Notes: generated from the sequence alone by a model not told the origin. 64,000 nucleotides of DNA from Ruminiclostridium cellobioparum subsp. termitidis CT1112 (GCF_000350485.1 NZ_AORV01000036.1:62001-126000); one strand, 5' to 3'; positions 26,063-38,190 are shown, counted from the first letter of the stretch. Numbers and translations are program-made.

Positions 26063-26551
26063 ATGAAACCCTATACGACCGTTCAACTCAATGTAAAGGT
26101 GCCGGATACCACCGCTGATTCGATTAAGCGACTGGCAGCCTTCAACCAAATTACTGTTGCCGAGCAGCTCCGCCGCTTTATTGAGGAAGGGCTGTCGGTG
26201 AACAGCAATGCCCAGCATATCGACCTGATTGCCAGCATCATCCGGCAGGAGCTGATGGCGATTTACCACCCTGCTGACATTCAGCGTCTGGTGGCCGGGC
26301 AACTGGAGGAAACGCTCAAAAAGTTTGAGAACACCCAGCGCAAAAGCGGCAAGACCTCCGCTGCCGGATACTTCCTACTGCTCAAGGTTTTGATGTATCT
26401 GACCGGCCATCTCAGCGCAGAGGACTTCGCCCAGATGGCGGAGCAGGCAGGACAGATGGGCGTGGAATTTATGAAGCAGAGCAACCCAACAATCAATGAA
26501 ATCTTGCGGGACGGCAACTATGCCTGCGGCACCGCAAGCAGTAACCTGTAA
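26063..26551 (+). CDS. Hypothetical transposon protein with N-terminal ribbon-helix-helix-like region
   Basis: Encodes 162 residues. Residues 5-45 (VQLNVKVPDTTADSIKRLAA, then ITVAEQLRRFIEEGL) look like a ribbon-helix-helix DNA-binding domain; the rest is helical, with no membrane segment or signal peptide. The start follows GAGGTG. It sits between the leader peptide and tnpW, so it is probably a regulator or accessory factor of the element. Similar genes occur on clostridial mobilisable elements, but I cannot name the family with certainty. Confidence 0.7.
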   Translation: MKPYTTVQLNVKVPDTTADSIKRLAAFNQITVAEQLRRFIEEGLSVNSNAQHIDLIASIIRQELMAIYHPADIQRLVAGQLEETLKKFENTQRKSGKTSAAGYFLLLKVLMYLTGHLSAEDFAQMAEQAGQMGVEFMKQSNPTINEILRDGNYACGTASSNL

Positions 26552-26626
26552 ACCTTGGAATCGAAAGAAGCGCCCGAAGGGGCTTAAAATATATCGGATC
26601 ATCACTTTTTTGAAGGGAGGGAGCGC

Positions 26627-28508
<1,882 letters not shown>

Positions 28509-28517
28509 ACCAAGAGA

Positions 28518-28545
28518 AAAGCCGCAGGACTTAAAATCCTGCGGC
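28518..28545 (+). terminator. Terminator of the recombinase gene
   Basis: Perfect 9-bp stem GCCGCAGGA / TCCTGCGGC with an 8-base loop just after the recombinase stop. The T-run is weak (AAATCTC), so it may mainly stabilise the mRNA. Confidence 0.6.
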
Positions 28546-28562
28546 AAATCTCAAAAACTGAA

Positions 28563-28607
28563 AACATCCTTATTGGCGCTTCCCCTTGACGGAAAGGTAT
28601 GTCTTTT
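28563..28607. repeat. Right end of the TnpX-type transposon (attR)
   Basis: Inner arm AAACATCCTTATTGG (28563-28577), core TTCCCCTTG (28581-28589) and outer arm AAGGTATGTCTTT (28595-28607). The arms are the exact inverse of those at the left end; the core is a direct repeat. Confidence 0.85.
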
Positions 28608-28750
28608 TGCGAGCCATGTCAATACTGGATATCATCCTATTTTCAGATGTGGATTTGAACTATCATTATTGGGAGGTTATAAACAAACTATGCAGTTCAA
28701 AATTATATTTTATATCGGAATCTATCATTACTCAAAAAGCGCATTCATAT

Positions 28751-29545
28751 TTAGCCATACACATTTTCATCAGTATACTGAAATAACCGCGACATCAAAA
28801 TCTGAGCATGATAACCACCATCATTTCCAGCACCCTTGACTAATACATAATTTTTATTGAGAATATCAAAAATATTAGTCATCGAAAAACATGAATGCTT
28901 CTCAAAGTTCATGAGATTGAATATGAATCTGTCGTCTGACAACTCGTAAACAATGCCTTCATCAAAAGTTGCTTTTCCAGTTCCAATATCATTTAACCCT
29001 AAGAGATCAGTGCTTAAATCTCTTTTGATAAAATACAGTTTCCATTTCCCAGAATACTTTGTCTCCACCTCGTTATTAAGAAAATCCAGAAAATCAAATT
29101 CTTCATTTTTAGCTTCTGGCACAGATAGAAATTTACCGAAGATAGATTTTATAATCTGAAGTTTGGTGCTTTCTTTAAACCCTTTAATTTTCTTTGGTTC
29201 TCCATCCAGCGAAAAAAATTTCAAGTATGCCGCATCATATTTGCCCAAAAATGTGTTGCATTTTCTACACAGCGTCCTTGCGGTTCTCCCTGCCGGATAT
29301 ATTGATTTTGATAATTTAGTGTCAAATATATCTCCAAGAATATTATCTGCGCTTTCGCCTGCTGATATTTTTTTTAATACATCATTGCGCATTTCTTCAG
29401 ATTGAAAAGAATCAATCATTTTTACAATATCAAGAGCTATAATGTCTTCGTTACCTACGCTTCGAGCCGGATAGTGCTCTTCACTCATTTCATCTTCGGA
29501 ATAATGCATTCCACATAACTTACACTTGATTTTTGTTTTATCCAT
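28751..29545 (-). CDS. HNH_5-like endonuclease, partner of the AAA ATPase
   Basis: Encodes 264 residues from ATG 29545 (a weak AGAGGG site; the longer frame to 29572 lacks one). The HNH pattern is CKLC (Cys8, Cys11), EEHYP (Glu23-His24) and CRKCN (Cys93, Cys96, Asn97) followed by LGKYD, as in HNH_5-type nucleases. The C-terminal 150 residues have no recognised fold. It lies 152 bases downstream of a large ATPase on the same strand; ATPase plus HNH is the layout of Septu-like anti-phage modules. Its terminator hairpin appears to be the site hit by the transposon. Confidence 0.75.
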   Translation of the reverse strand: MDKTKIKCKLCGMHYSEDEMSEEHYPARSVGNEDIIALDIVKMIDSFQSEEMRNDVLKKISAGESADNILGDIFDTKLSKSIYPAGRTARTLCRKCNTFLGKYDAAYLKFFSLDGEPKKIKGFKESTKLQIIKSIFGKFLSVPEAKNEEFDFLDFLNNEVETKYSGKWKLYFIKRDLSTDLLGLNDIGTGKATFDEGIVYELSDDRFIFNLMNFEKHSCFSMTNIFDILNKNYVLVKGAGNDGGYHAQILMSRLFQYTDENVYG

Positions 29546-29697
29546 CACAAATCCCTCTAAAACTCTACACATTCCGATTGCAAAACATCATATTTCTGCA
29601 GCAAGCTATTTACGTATCATTTGTATTATAAGCGTTTATTCATTGTACGATAACGATACTCTGTTAGCATCTGAGGAAACCAGCCATTGTAAGTCCG

Positions 29698-32151
29698 TTA
29701 AAAAACGTCAACCTGAGACCAAATAAATTGCGGTTTGCGTAGGCTACTCATATTACCGCCGCTTCGGGTATTGATATCTTGACACCAGGATTGCAATTCA
29801 GGTTCAATGTTCCCAGAGTCTTTCAAGTGCTCTAACAAATGTCTTTTGTTCAGCAAATAGATAAAGCAGAGAACATCCTTTGCTGTTCTCTTTTTTTCGG
29901 TTTCCGATATAAGACTAAAGAACTGAAAGTCCTTCATGGCCTTTATCTGTTCTTCCTTGTGGCTTCCGCCGTGGAGAACTAATCGATACATCAAATTTTT
30001 ATAATATGAAACATACTCTGGCTCCGGTAGTAAACCGAGGATCTGCACATCTGTGGAAACAGCCTCGATACCCTTCTTATATTCAAAAGTCGAGAACGCC
30101 TCCAGTGCTTGACGCATCATATTTCCGATAACTAGTTCGTAATCATTAGCTTGTCCAGATGCATATGTATAAGCTGCCTTGAGAATTTCCGTATACTCTT
30201 GCCGATTATTGTAGGAGAATGTCTTCATGCCTCCATCACGCATCTCTAAGCGATTGAATTTAGGGCCTTGAGGATATCCTTTCTGTTTGCACACATCCAC
30301 AATTTCTTCAAATAACTTGTGAACATCATAGAATGTCATTAAGTCATGTGTCATTACAAGTGCTCTCGTATTAGGATTTCCCTCTAAGAACATGCTCAGC
30401 TTATATTTCAAGAATGACAGAATCCCAATTTTGTTCTCCGTATCGTAGCTGGAAACAGGATCGTCAATAACAAGTAAATACTCCTCCCCATAGGCTCGCG
30501 TCTCTTCCTGACCTTCAAGAATACTTGTAAAGAAATAGCTGAGACCTATGATGTTACGCTCCCCAACAGACACATCACATGGCTTTACACTCTTCCCATG
30601 TGATAGAAGCTTATACGATCCATCGACATACTCAATCTTCAACCTGTCATCTGCAAAGAAAATGTATTTCATACAAGCGTTGATGGCATCAAGCGCAATT
30701 CGTATATTTTTTCTCTGCGCCTCCAGATCATCAACTGCTTTTTTCTTTGCATCATATGCTACTTTAAATTCTTTGTGCAATTTCTCTGCCACGACATATT
30801 CATCCTGCTGCTTATCAAGTTGCATAACTAAGTCAGCTACATCATAATGGGCAATTTCACTATTGATTTTGTTCAACTCTTTAATGATAGGGTCCGTCTT
30901 CTTTGCTGCTTTATTATATTCAGTTCTCGCTTTTTCTAAATCCTCAAGAGCTGTCATAAGTTGGGTTACCAGTGTCTTAACTTCGGTAGTTTTTGTATTA
31001 ATCGGCTCATAGGAATTTTCAATCTTCTTTTTCAGATTATCATTGTTTTCCTGGATCGCAGCATTAATCTTAGCAATCAGATCAACGCACGTCTGATAAC
31101 CTTCAAGCCTTTCATATGAGTTAAGATTAATGATGATTTGATCAAAAATATGATCTCGAAGAGCTTTCTGATGGCTTTCAACCGCCTTACTGAGTACCTT
31201 CTCAATACTCTCTACCAGAGTTTTCCTATGCTCCGGTGTCACTAATTGAAAGCAATACGGGCATTCTACAGTCTCCTTTTTATGGAATACTGTTAGTCTT
31301 TGAGATAGCTCATTGCCTTTTCCATCTTGTAGCAATTCGAATAGCTTATTCTCGCGTTCAGATAGTTCCGGTTTCTCTATTTTCTCAGCAAGAAGCAGTT
31401 GTACAGTTTCATCGTCATAAGTGCTATAAGAATCTGGTACCGATGGAACTCTTACATCAACAGTAGAAGCGCCAGTTTTCGCAGCTTCAAGTTCCTTTAG
31501 TTTTGCTTTATAGTCAGCTATCAGTTCCGTTTTCGGTTTGGATGGTGTAAGTGTCACAAACTTCTTATACGTATCATCTTTTACGCCGGTGTTCTGTCGG
31601 CCATTATTGATTTCTCTGTCGCGTCCAGCCCAGTTGTCATCTCCTCGAAGGGCATTCACCAAAAGGCTAATATAGTGCTTGGGAGATTTTACATTGCTTG
31701 CATCACAGTATTCATTATATACTGCGTCCTTTTGATCGTAAGCGGTTTTTGCTGTATCCCGTTCAGCCCCAGCCTTCTCAATCTTCTCTGTCAGATCAGC
31801 CGCTTGACCAAGCATCACAATGGTTTCAAGGTGATCCTGCTGTAATCTTACATTTTGATCCACGTAGTCCTCGTCAAAAATGAAGATATGCTTTTTTTCT
31901 TCTTCGGTAAGCATCACAAGATGACCCGCATCATCATAAAATGTTGCACTGGTTATGACTGGAACGTTTCCTCCAGCAAGCTTCCGGAAAGCCCTTGCAA
32001 TAGTGCTCTTACCTGTACCGTTTCTACCATAAAGGAGCGCACCTTTAACAGTTTTAACCTTATTTTCATCATGCGGATTGAAGAAATCAAATGAAGTCAA
32101 GGAGTCGAAATTTGCTCCTGACATTTTAATTGTTGTGACGTCCTTAAACAT
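29698..32151 (-). CDS. RloC/AAA_13-like SMC-type ATPase with zinc hook
   Basis: Encodes 817 residues. Walker A GRNGTGKST at 42-50, a long coiled coil (about 110-490) interrupted by a CPYC zinc-hook motif (297-300), ABC signature SVGERN (528-533), Walker B LLVIDDPVSSYD (559-570) and the H-loop ALVMTHD. This Rad50-like layout with a central CxxC is typical of the AAA_13 / RloC / PrrC group of defence ATPases. I do not identify an anticodon-nuclease motif in the C-terminus with confidence. Upstream lies the nSTAND3 gene, downstream the HNH gene, all on one strand. Alternative: a Septu PtuA-like ATPase. Confidence 0.82.
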   Translation of the reverse strand: MFKDVTTIKMSGANFDSLTSFDFFNPHDENKVKTVKGALLYGRNGTGKSTIARAFRKLAGGNVPVITSATFYDDAGHLVMLTEEEKKHIFIFDEDYVDQNVRLQQDHLETIVMLGQAADLTEKIEKAGAERDTAKTAYDQKDAVYNEYCDASNVKSPKHYISLLVNALRGDDNWAGRDREINNGRQNTGVKDDTYKKFVTLTPSKPKTELIADYKAKLKELEAAKTGASTVDVRVPSVPDSYSTYDDETVQLLLAEKIEKPELSERENKLFELLQDGKGNELSQRLTVFHKKETVECPYCFQLVTPEHRKTLVESIEKVLSKAVESHQKALRDHIFDQIIINLNSYERLEGYQTCVDLIAKINAAIQENNDNLKKKIENSYEPINTKTTEVKTLVTQLMTALEDLEKARTEYNKAAKKTDPIIKELNKINSEIAHYDVADLVMQLDKQQDEYVVAEKLHKEFKVAYDAKKKAVDDLEAQRKNIRIALDAINACMKYIFFADDRLKIEYVDGSYKLLSHGKSVKPCDVSVGERNIIGLSYFFTSILEGQEETRAYGEEYLLVIDDPVSSYDTENKIGILSFLKYKLSMFLEGNPNTRALVMTHDLMTFYDVHKLFEEIVDVCKQKGYPQGPKFNRLEMRDGGMKTFSYNNRQEYTEILKAAYTYASGQANDYELVIGNMMRQALEAFSTFEYKKGIEAVSTDVQILGLLPEPEYVSYYKNLMYRLVLHGGSHKEEQIKAMKDFQFFSLISETEKKRTAKDVLCFIYLLNKRHLLEHLKDSGNIEPELQSWCQDINTRSGGNMSSLRKPQFIWSQVDVF

Positions 32152-32430
32152 AAGCTTATTTCCTTCCTATTACTAATTCGTACAATAGATACTTTCGCCA
32201 AGCACGTATATCTATTTCCGGTTTACCTGTTGATATTTGACTTCTGATCTATTGACACACCAGATTTCTGAACCTGAATTCTATCCCATGCAGTTTGTTT
32301 AAACCAACAAGTGATAGGTCATAAATATTGCCAACAATCCGAAAATTTTCATTTTTACTTCAAATTAATGATAGATTAAAGTCGTTACTAGCTTCTTGTT
32401 AATGCCTTCATATATCTTAATATAAAAGAA

Positions 32431-34746
32431 TCACCTTTCAAACATTGCTACAATAAGCGAGGTATCGGATTCCGAATGGCTATATCTTCTATCGTCGTCT
32501 TCGTCATAATCTGTTTTTAACGCAGATGTTATGCTATCTGAAATATCGAGATAATATCGCATATCAGACACACCAAAGTCCTTATCACTAATATCAATTT
32601 CTCCGTTGATATTGGTGATATGATCTTTAATTTTTTCGTAAGCTAAATCTTCTAACTCTGACCATACAGCGTCTTCCAAAAATGTGGTAGTTCCATCCAT
32701 AAACCCTGCAATATCTTCGCTTTCGGCTTTATTAATCACATGAGAAACCGCATCTGCGAGTTCATCTGACAACTCATCTTGAACATAATCTGAAATTTTG
32801 TCAACGAGCTGATTTTTGAATACTTCTGTCAGTTCTTCATCATCAGAAACGTCGTAGTCATCCGTGATTGCGCTTATCAACTCAATGGCATTATCTAGCG
32901 TAAGTGGCTTTAGGATATAAAACATTTTTTCTGATGTAAAAAATATTTTTTGAAGTTCATAAAATTCACAGTATTCACCGGAATAGAGCTTTTGCAAAAT
33001 TTGGCCATATTCTTCTCTGTCCTGATAGCTCAAACTTCCGTATGCGCGCTCCAATGAAATTGTAGTTTTGCGTTTTAATGACCTATCCAGAATATGCAAC
33101 TCGACAATGCTCTTCAAAAAATAGAAAAATGCAGTGTTTTTTAATGTGTCCATTTTAAGAAAATCATAGGAACATAGTTTTTTTCTATAATGCAACTTTG
33201 CTGTATCAGATTTTAGAGCTCTGAAAATCTGCTCATAAAAAACAGCGTTTTCGATTATTGCTATCTGTTCATTCGAATTTAATGTGATTTCCGAAAAAAG
33301 GTAATCATTCACTGATGGATTGATTGCCGCAATCTTCACTGTGCCTCTATCATCTACGTTTTTAATCAAGGAATCGGTTAATCGAATAACAGATTCCTTG
33401 TATTGATTTACAGATGTATCGCCCTTCACCTTCCGAATTCGCTCATTAAAAGCACGCTCCAATACAACATTATCAACGGTTGTATCAGAAAGTGAATATA
33501 GCGTATTCATGAGAATACGATCTCCCATATCTAATCTGTTTCGAAATTCATCCTTCCAGACATCTTCTGGGTTGTCTAGCTTTCCAATAATGTATTGAAG
33601 ATAATCCCTACTGGGAACAGTCTCGTAATTATGCTTCTGCGTGACATACTCTATAATTCTTGGGTTATAATTTACATGATTAACTATCCTTAGGTATCCC
33701 TTGTTTCGCTTCACTTGAGATAAATAATCCTGTGGCAGCCCATTAAAGTAAAGATGGTTGTATAGGATTTTTGCTTTCTCCAAAGATGACATCTCGTCTA
33801 AATCAAGCAGATACTTATTTTGCTCATACCTGACCATGATTTCCCTGAAAGTCAGATAGGCTTGCGCCGCTTCATTCAAAATAGTAACTCGACTATTAAG
33901 TATCAGTTTTTTATTTTTGCTTCTGGTAACAAATGATATGAGTGTTTTCAATTCATTGGGCTGAGAATCTTTTAAGTTAAGATAATGCTGACCAAGAAAA
34001 TCATCTAAAAGCACAATTTCTTTTTTATTTGGGGCTAGATTAAGTGACCGCTTTATTTCCGAAATATTGTTGTTGGTTACATATCGAACTTTATAATTCT
34101 TATCGGCATAGTACAAGAGCAGCATTTTTGATAGGGTGCTCTTACCAACGCCAGGTGCGCCGATGATAATGATGATATTATCTTGACGAAGCTTTTTTAT
34201 TGCATTGTGGTATGCCTGCGTCTCGACAAACAACTTAATTTGCTCCTCGATATCAAGCATGAGTTCGGAGCAATCAATAAAAATATTTTGGTTGTTGACA
34301 AGTGATAAGACATCCGATGCGCATAACCAAAGCTTATAATTTTTTACAACTATGTCCTTGTTTTGCTCATCTTCGAGGAAACTGTTGATATCATTTTTAT
34401 CTATCACATGAGAAATATCAGGCATAAATTCATTAAACATCTCTATGATTTCCTGCTTGTTTTTTCTGGTTAGACTTTGGCTTGTACAAACAAAGTATTT
34501 TTGGGGATGATGTCGTTGGATTTTTGTGACATCTTTTTTTAGCGAGGATTTAAGTTGAGAGTATGTACTACTCGCATAGTGCTTGGCTTGAATTATTATT
34601 GTGGGGGGGTTCTCCTTATCACAAATATCAACACCTGCATCAACCCCACGCGAAAAGGTAAATAACTCCTCATCAAGTAGATCCTGCATTATATCCTTGC
34701 ATAGTATCTCAAATTCGTAATCATTCAGATTAGATAAGTCAAACAT
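32431..34746 (-). CDS. Restriction-endonuclease-like / nSTAND3 NTPase fusion (predicted defence protein)
   Basis: Encodes 771 residues. Residues 1-130 form a Mrr-like PD-(D/E)xK nuclease domain: Asp40 in GVDAGVDI and the QxK pair Gln53/Lys55 in IIQAKHY. Residues about 180-350 are a STAND-type P-loop NTPase of the nSTAND3 class (Walker A GAPGVGKST at 196-204, Walker B VLLDDF). The C-terminal 400 residues are helical, likely a sensor domain. STAND NTPases with nuclease effectors are known phage-sensing systems (Avs-type), though those are larger. No frameshift is seen. It is upstream of the ATPase-HNH pair with a 279-base gap. Confidence 0.85.
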   Translation of the reverse strand: MFDLSNLNDYEFEILCKDIMQDLLDEELFTFSRGVDAGVDICDKENPPTIIIQAKHYASSTYSQLKSSLKKDVTKIQRHHPQKYFVCTSQSLTRKNKQEIIEMFNEFMPDISHVIDKNDINSFLEDEQNKDIVVKNYKLWLCASDVLSLVNNQNIFIDCSELMLDIEEQIKLFVETQAYHNAIKKLRQDNIIIIIGAPGVGKSTLSKMLLLYYADKNYKVRYVTNNNISEIKRSLNLAPNKKEIVLLDDFLGQHYLNLKDSQPNELKTLISFVTRSKNKKLILNSRVTILNEAAQAYLTFREIMVRYEQNKYLLDLDEMSSLEKAKILYNHLYFNGLPQDYLSQVKRNKGYLRIVNHVNYNPRIIEYVTQKHNYETVPSRDYLQYIIGKLDNPEDVWKDEFRNRLDMGDRILMNTLYSLSDTTVDNVVLERAFNERIRKVKGDTSVNQYKESVIRLTDSLIKNVDDRGTVKIAAINPSVNDYLFSEITLNSNEQIAIIENAVFYEQIFRALKSDTAKLHYRKKLCSYDFLKMDTLKNTAFFYFLKSIVELHILDRSLKRKTTISLERAYGSLSYQDREEYGQILQKLYSGEYCEFYELQKIFFTSEKMFYILKPLTLDNAIELISAITDDYDVSDDEELTEVFKNQLVDKISDYVQDELSDELADAVSHVINKAESEDIAGFMDGTTTFLEDAVWSELEDLAYEKIKDHITNINGEIDISDKDFGVSDMRYYLDISDSITSALKTDYDEDDDRRYSHSESDTSLIVAMFER

Positions 34747-34857
34747 ATCATCCCACCCATCTATTTTTAAGCGTACCTTTTAACATAGATATCTCCCTAC
34801 TCACCGGAAATCAACTTCCCATTATTGCTATAACACACAGTTTCATTTATACGCCAT

Positions 34858-35745
34858 TCACTCGCACAAAAACGTCCCACTCCACAATTGGCATATGGTG
34901 GTTCTTGTAGAAATATCGTTCACGCTGTCCGGTATTGTGCTTCTGATTGCCAGTGAAGAAGTCCTCCACATAGGTCTTTTGTGCATCACTGATCCAGTGT
35001 ATTTCTCATTGCAAAGCATTTTTCGGATGCATTCCCGGCTCCAAACTGGCTTACCATTTGGTGAGGAGATCGCTCTTTTTGCCAGCTCTGCTGAAATTCT
35101 GCCAAGACTATAGCCTTGCAGACGCAAATCAAAAATCATTCGGATAACCTTCGCTTCCTTTGAAACAATTTTCAGCATCTGCTTTTCTTTATCGTAGTAA
35201 TACCCATAGCAAGGAAAGTTTTGATAACCCGAGGTTCCTGCTCGAAACCCCTCATGGATTCCCCAACGAATGTTGTGGCTTTTGTTCTCACTCTCATTTT
35301 GTGCCAGCGCACAGTATATCTCAATAATGTGCTGTGCAGCAGGGTCAAGCAGATGGATGTTCTCCTGTTCAAAATAAACATCAATGTTCAGGCTTCGAAG
35401 CTCCCGTAATCGCTGGATGGTTTCCAAGGAATTTCTTCCGAAGCGGCTAATGGACTTTGTAAGAATGATATCCACTTTACCTGCTCGACATTTTGTCATA
35501 AGCTTCCTAAACGCCGGACGTTGCCGAATATTCCGGCCTGTTGCTGTATCTGAAAACACCCCAACATTCTCTCCGAAGGTACAAGCCTCAATTTTATCTG
35601 TATAATATAGAATCTGAATTTTAAGGCTTAATTCTTGGGCCTCTTTGAGGCTGCTAACCCTGCAATAGGCCGCAATCTGAAGGGGTTTATCCATAACCCA
35701 ATTGTATTGCTTAGTGGGAATATTAGTAAAAGTTCTATGATTCAT
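34858..35745 (-). pseudogene. Serine recombinase, frameshifted and truncated
   Basis: Encodes an N-terminal resolvase domain (IAAYCRVSS with the nucleophile Ser, KSISRFGRN) and a recombinase domain up to the CNEKYTGSVM segment. There the frame is lost. In the next frame the family sequence continues as KTYVEDFFTGNQKHNTGQ, then YKNHHMPIVEW, which shows that one base is missing near 35000. It stops soon after, without the zinc ribbon and coiled coil of full-length recombinases. It is therefore a dead gene, probably once the mover of the island or of an inserted element. Confidence 0.85.
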
Positions 35746-35808
35746 GGGCTCCGCCGCTCTCTTTGTTAATAGTATACCATATTTTGATTTATTTGAATAT
35801 ATTTCCTG

Positions 35809-36312
35809 TTAAAACGACAGCGTCATTTTCATTTCGTGAACTGGCGCCTTTGCACGCTCATTTTTCATTTGCTGCACCGTTTCAAAATCCTGAGTTGAGA
35901 TGATTGCATCATGGTGGTGAGTAATCAATACCTGATCGAGTTCTCCTTCGTTTTTAAACTGCGTACCGCAAATACTCATCGTCTTTTGCAGCAGAACCCA
36001 TCCTGTATACTTTTCATTCGATAGCAATTTGAAAATCGCTTCACGATTCCATTTCACTTTTCCGGTAGGGGAAATCACTCCTTATTTTTCAAGACCGGCA
36101 GCGATTTTACCAAAGCTGTCCCTCGCAAGATACCGCTTGAAAATCCATCGGACAACTTCTGCCTCAGTCTGATTGACTGTGAGGTTACCATTGGGCAAGA
36201 TATCATAGCTATAGCACCGACGGTTCGCCATCTTGCAATCTGTACTTTGAAAGGTTTTGCGCAAGCCTTCTGTAATCACATTTGATTTGTTTATATAATT
36301 CGTCATGGACAT
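35809..36312 (-). pseudogene. Serine recombinase fragment with in-frame stop
   Basis: Two open pieces in the same frame (36312-36082 and 36078-35809) are separated by a TAA. Together they read GLRKTFQSTDCKMANRRCYSYD, PNGNLTV, WIFKRYLARDSFGKIA, LEK*GVISPTGKVKWNREAI and LLSNEKYTGWVLLQKT, which is the recombinase domain of a large serine recombinase. The N-terminal catalytic domain is missing and the C-terminus is cut. It lies next to the tRNA end of the island. Confidence 0.82.
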
Positions 36313-36471
36313 ATCCTCACTTTCTTAATTAGGGTACAAAAAAAGCACAATAGCTTTGATAGCCATCGTGCTCATATAATTGTTATATTTTGATTGTGTG
36401 TGGGTTCAAATCCATACGTTCAGGAAAACCGCCAACCACTTGAAATGCTGCAAACCCGTATAAACAAAAGA

Positions 36472-36508
36472 AAGTTGACAAGTTTTCTTCTCAAAAACTT
36501 GTCAACTT
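36472..36508 (-). terminator. Terminator downstream of tRNA-Leu
   Basis: Perfect 15-bp stem AAGTTGACAAGTTTT / AAAACTTGTCAACTT with a 7-base loop, followed on the minus strand by TCTTTTGTTT. It begins 5 bases after the tRNA 3' end. By the island model it belongs to the inserted element. Confidence 0.85.
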
Positions 36509-36512
36509 ATCT

Positions 36513-36600
36513 TGGTGCCGAAGGTCGGACTCGAACCGACATGTACTCGCGTACGCTGGATTTTGAGTCCAGTGCGTCTGCCAATTTCACCACTTCGGCA
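36513..36600 (-). tRNA. tRNA-Leu(CAA)
   Basis: On the minus strand the gene begins TGCCGAAGTGGTGAAATTGG and ends CTTCGGCACCA with encoded CCA. Acceptor arms TGCCGAAG / CTTCGGCA pair perfectly. The anticodon arm CTGGA-CTCAAAA-TCCAG gives anticodon CAA; the long variable arm (GCGTACGCGAGTACATG region) and T-arm GTTCGAGTC are typical of class II tRNA-Leu. It reads UUG codons. It is the integration site of the island to its left. Confidence 0.95.
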
Positions 36601-36729
36601 TGTGTTTTTCTACTGCTTAAATATAGTAACACAGATACTTTAACAAATCAATACTAAAATATAAAACAATGCGATATTTTTTTCTCATTTTTACTATATT
36701 TAAGCACATAAATTCAGTGCATTGACACG

Positions 36730-38148
36730 TCAGTATTTCAATACACTCTGGAGCTGTTCAAACTGGTCGGCAGGCAGGTTATACGAGGTCAGACGGGCGG
36801 CACGTGCCGGGGCCACATATCCCAGCGATATTGAGACATACCCCCTCTCCCTTTTGAACATACTACCTTTTGAAGTAACGCTCTCTATACTTCCGGTCTT
36901 TATGAATGCCATCCACCTGCTGAAGCCTCCGGCAGACAGTACAACATTTTTATTGCCTACACTTATTCCTGAATTTTTAAACCTTAGAAGCACATCTATT
37001 ACTGACAATATCAGAAGTACTGCGGCTGCGGCAGCAATCAGCGGCTGGCCGACGGCTGTTGAAACCATTACCGATATTGCCGCCGTAATAAGGGCCGATA
37101 TAAAACCCGGATTCGCAAAGAAATATCTCACCGCTCCTCTGTCCGGGTGGCACAAGGTGTATTCAACAGAATATTCCGGCAGCAGCCTGACAACTATTTT
37201 CTTTAATCTTTCCAGAGTTGCTATGGGAAAGATTATGGCCCTTTCGGTTTCACCCTCTTTATCGGCATCACCATAGCCTATTACGATAACTTCGGCAGTA
37301 TAAAAACCGCACAGCCGCATAAGTAAACTCTGTTTGAATATTATTCCGTTTATCTTGCTTTTCTGCAGGGAAAAGCTCTTTTTATTAAGCAGGCCGTATT
37401 TTATTTTCACAGTGTCATCGGTGGCCCAAACCTTAAAGTTATAGTAGGTTAAAACGCTTTTGCCAAGCGACAGGGCTACCGAAAGTACATAGCCCAAGAT
37501 AATTGCGGCTGCAATCAATCCACCGATAAGCATGTCCTGAAATATATTCTCAAGCTTTGGAGCGATAATACCCAAAAACGGACCTGCGACAGCTATGATA
37601 CTTAGAAAGTAAACCCACTTTGACTGCAGCAGGCCAAGTTTGACAAAATCCTGGGGCATTGCCTTGATTGCATCAGTCTCAGCTTCCTGCTCCCTGAGCT
37701 CCTGAGTGTTTTTACCTTTTGTCAATACCTCTTTGAATTGTATTGCCTGGTCTATTTTTAAAGTCAGCACAATATTTGATTTGTTGGCCGTATCATTTGT
37801 CTGGCTGGCATTGTCCACTTTGATTTTATAAACCTTGAATAATTGGAATAATATATTTTGTGACAGGTCAACGGTGGTTATTGTGGAAAAAGGTATCTCC
37901 ACCCGCTGCTTTGTAAAAACCCCCGACTCTACCACCAAATGCTCCTCCTCCAGGGTGTAAAAAGTGAACAGGTAGCTGATCAGCCTTGAAATGGGGCTGA
38001 ATAATATAAACACCAGCGGCATTACAGCCTGAGCATCGAAATTCTTGACAAGGATGATACTTGCGAGAGCTCCTAAAATAAGTATTGGCAGTTCAATTAC
38101 TTTTTCAAATATTATCAGATAGTTTCCTCTTCTGTGTTTGAAATCCAC
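36730..38148 (-). CDS. Bacterial PH-domain membrane protein (YdbT type)
   Basis: Encodes 472 residues with paired transmembrane helices near the N-terminus, middle and about residue 350, alternating with bacterial pleckstrin-homology (bPH2) modules (for example YTLEEEHLVVESGVF and VEIPFSTITTVDLSQN). This is the YdbT layout. It lies 42 bases downstream of a YdbS-like gene on the same strand, the usual pair. In Bacillus the YdbS/YdbT pair has been linked to resistance to a bacteriocin; the role here is unknown. GGAGG is present before the ATG. Confidence 0.85.
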   Translation of the reverse strand: MDFKHRRGNYLIIFEKVIELPILILGALASIILVKNFDAQAVMPLVFILFSPISRLISYLFTFYTLEEEHLVVESGVFTKQRVEIPFSTITTVDLSQNILFQLFKVYKIKVDNASQTNDTANKSNIVLTLKIDQAIQFKEVLTKGKNTQELREQEAETDAIKAMPQDFVKLGLLQSKWVYFLSIIAVAGPFLGIIAPKLENIFQDMLIGGLIAAAIILGYVLSVALSLGKSVLTYYNFKVWATDDTVKIKYGLLNKKSFSLQKSKINGIIFKQSLLMRLCGFYTAEVIVIGYGDADKEGETERAIIFPIATLERLKKIVVRLLPEYSVEYTLCHPDRGAVRYFFANPGFISALITAAISVMVSTAVGQPLIAAAAAVLLILSVIDVLLRFKNSGISVGNKNVVLSAGGFSRWMAFIKTGSIESVTSKGSMFKRERGYVSISLGYVAPARAARLTSYNLPADQFEQLQSVLKY

Positions 38149-38190
38149 TTTTTACCTCCATCAAATCATATTGAAATTGTGAACGGATAC

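Noticed and set aside
34895-35605. Several plus-strand frames opposite the truncated recombinase
   Set aside because: They mirror a recognised recombinase sequence on the minus strand.
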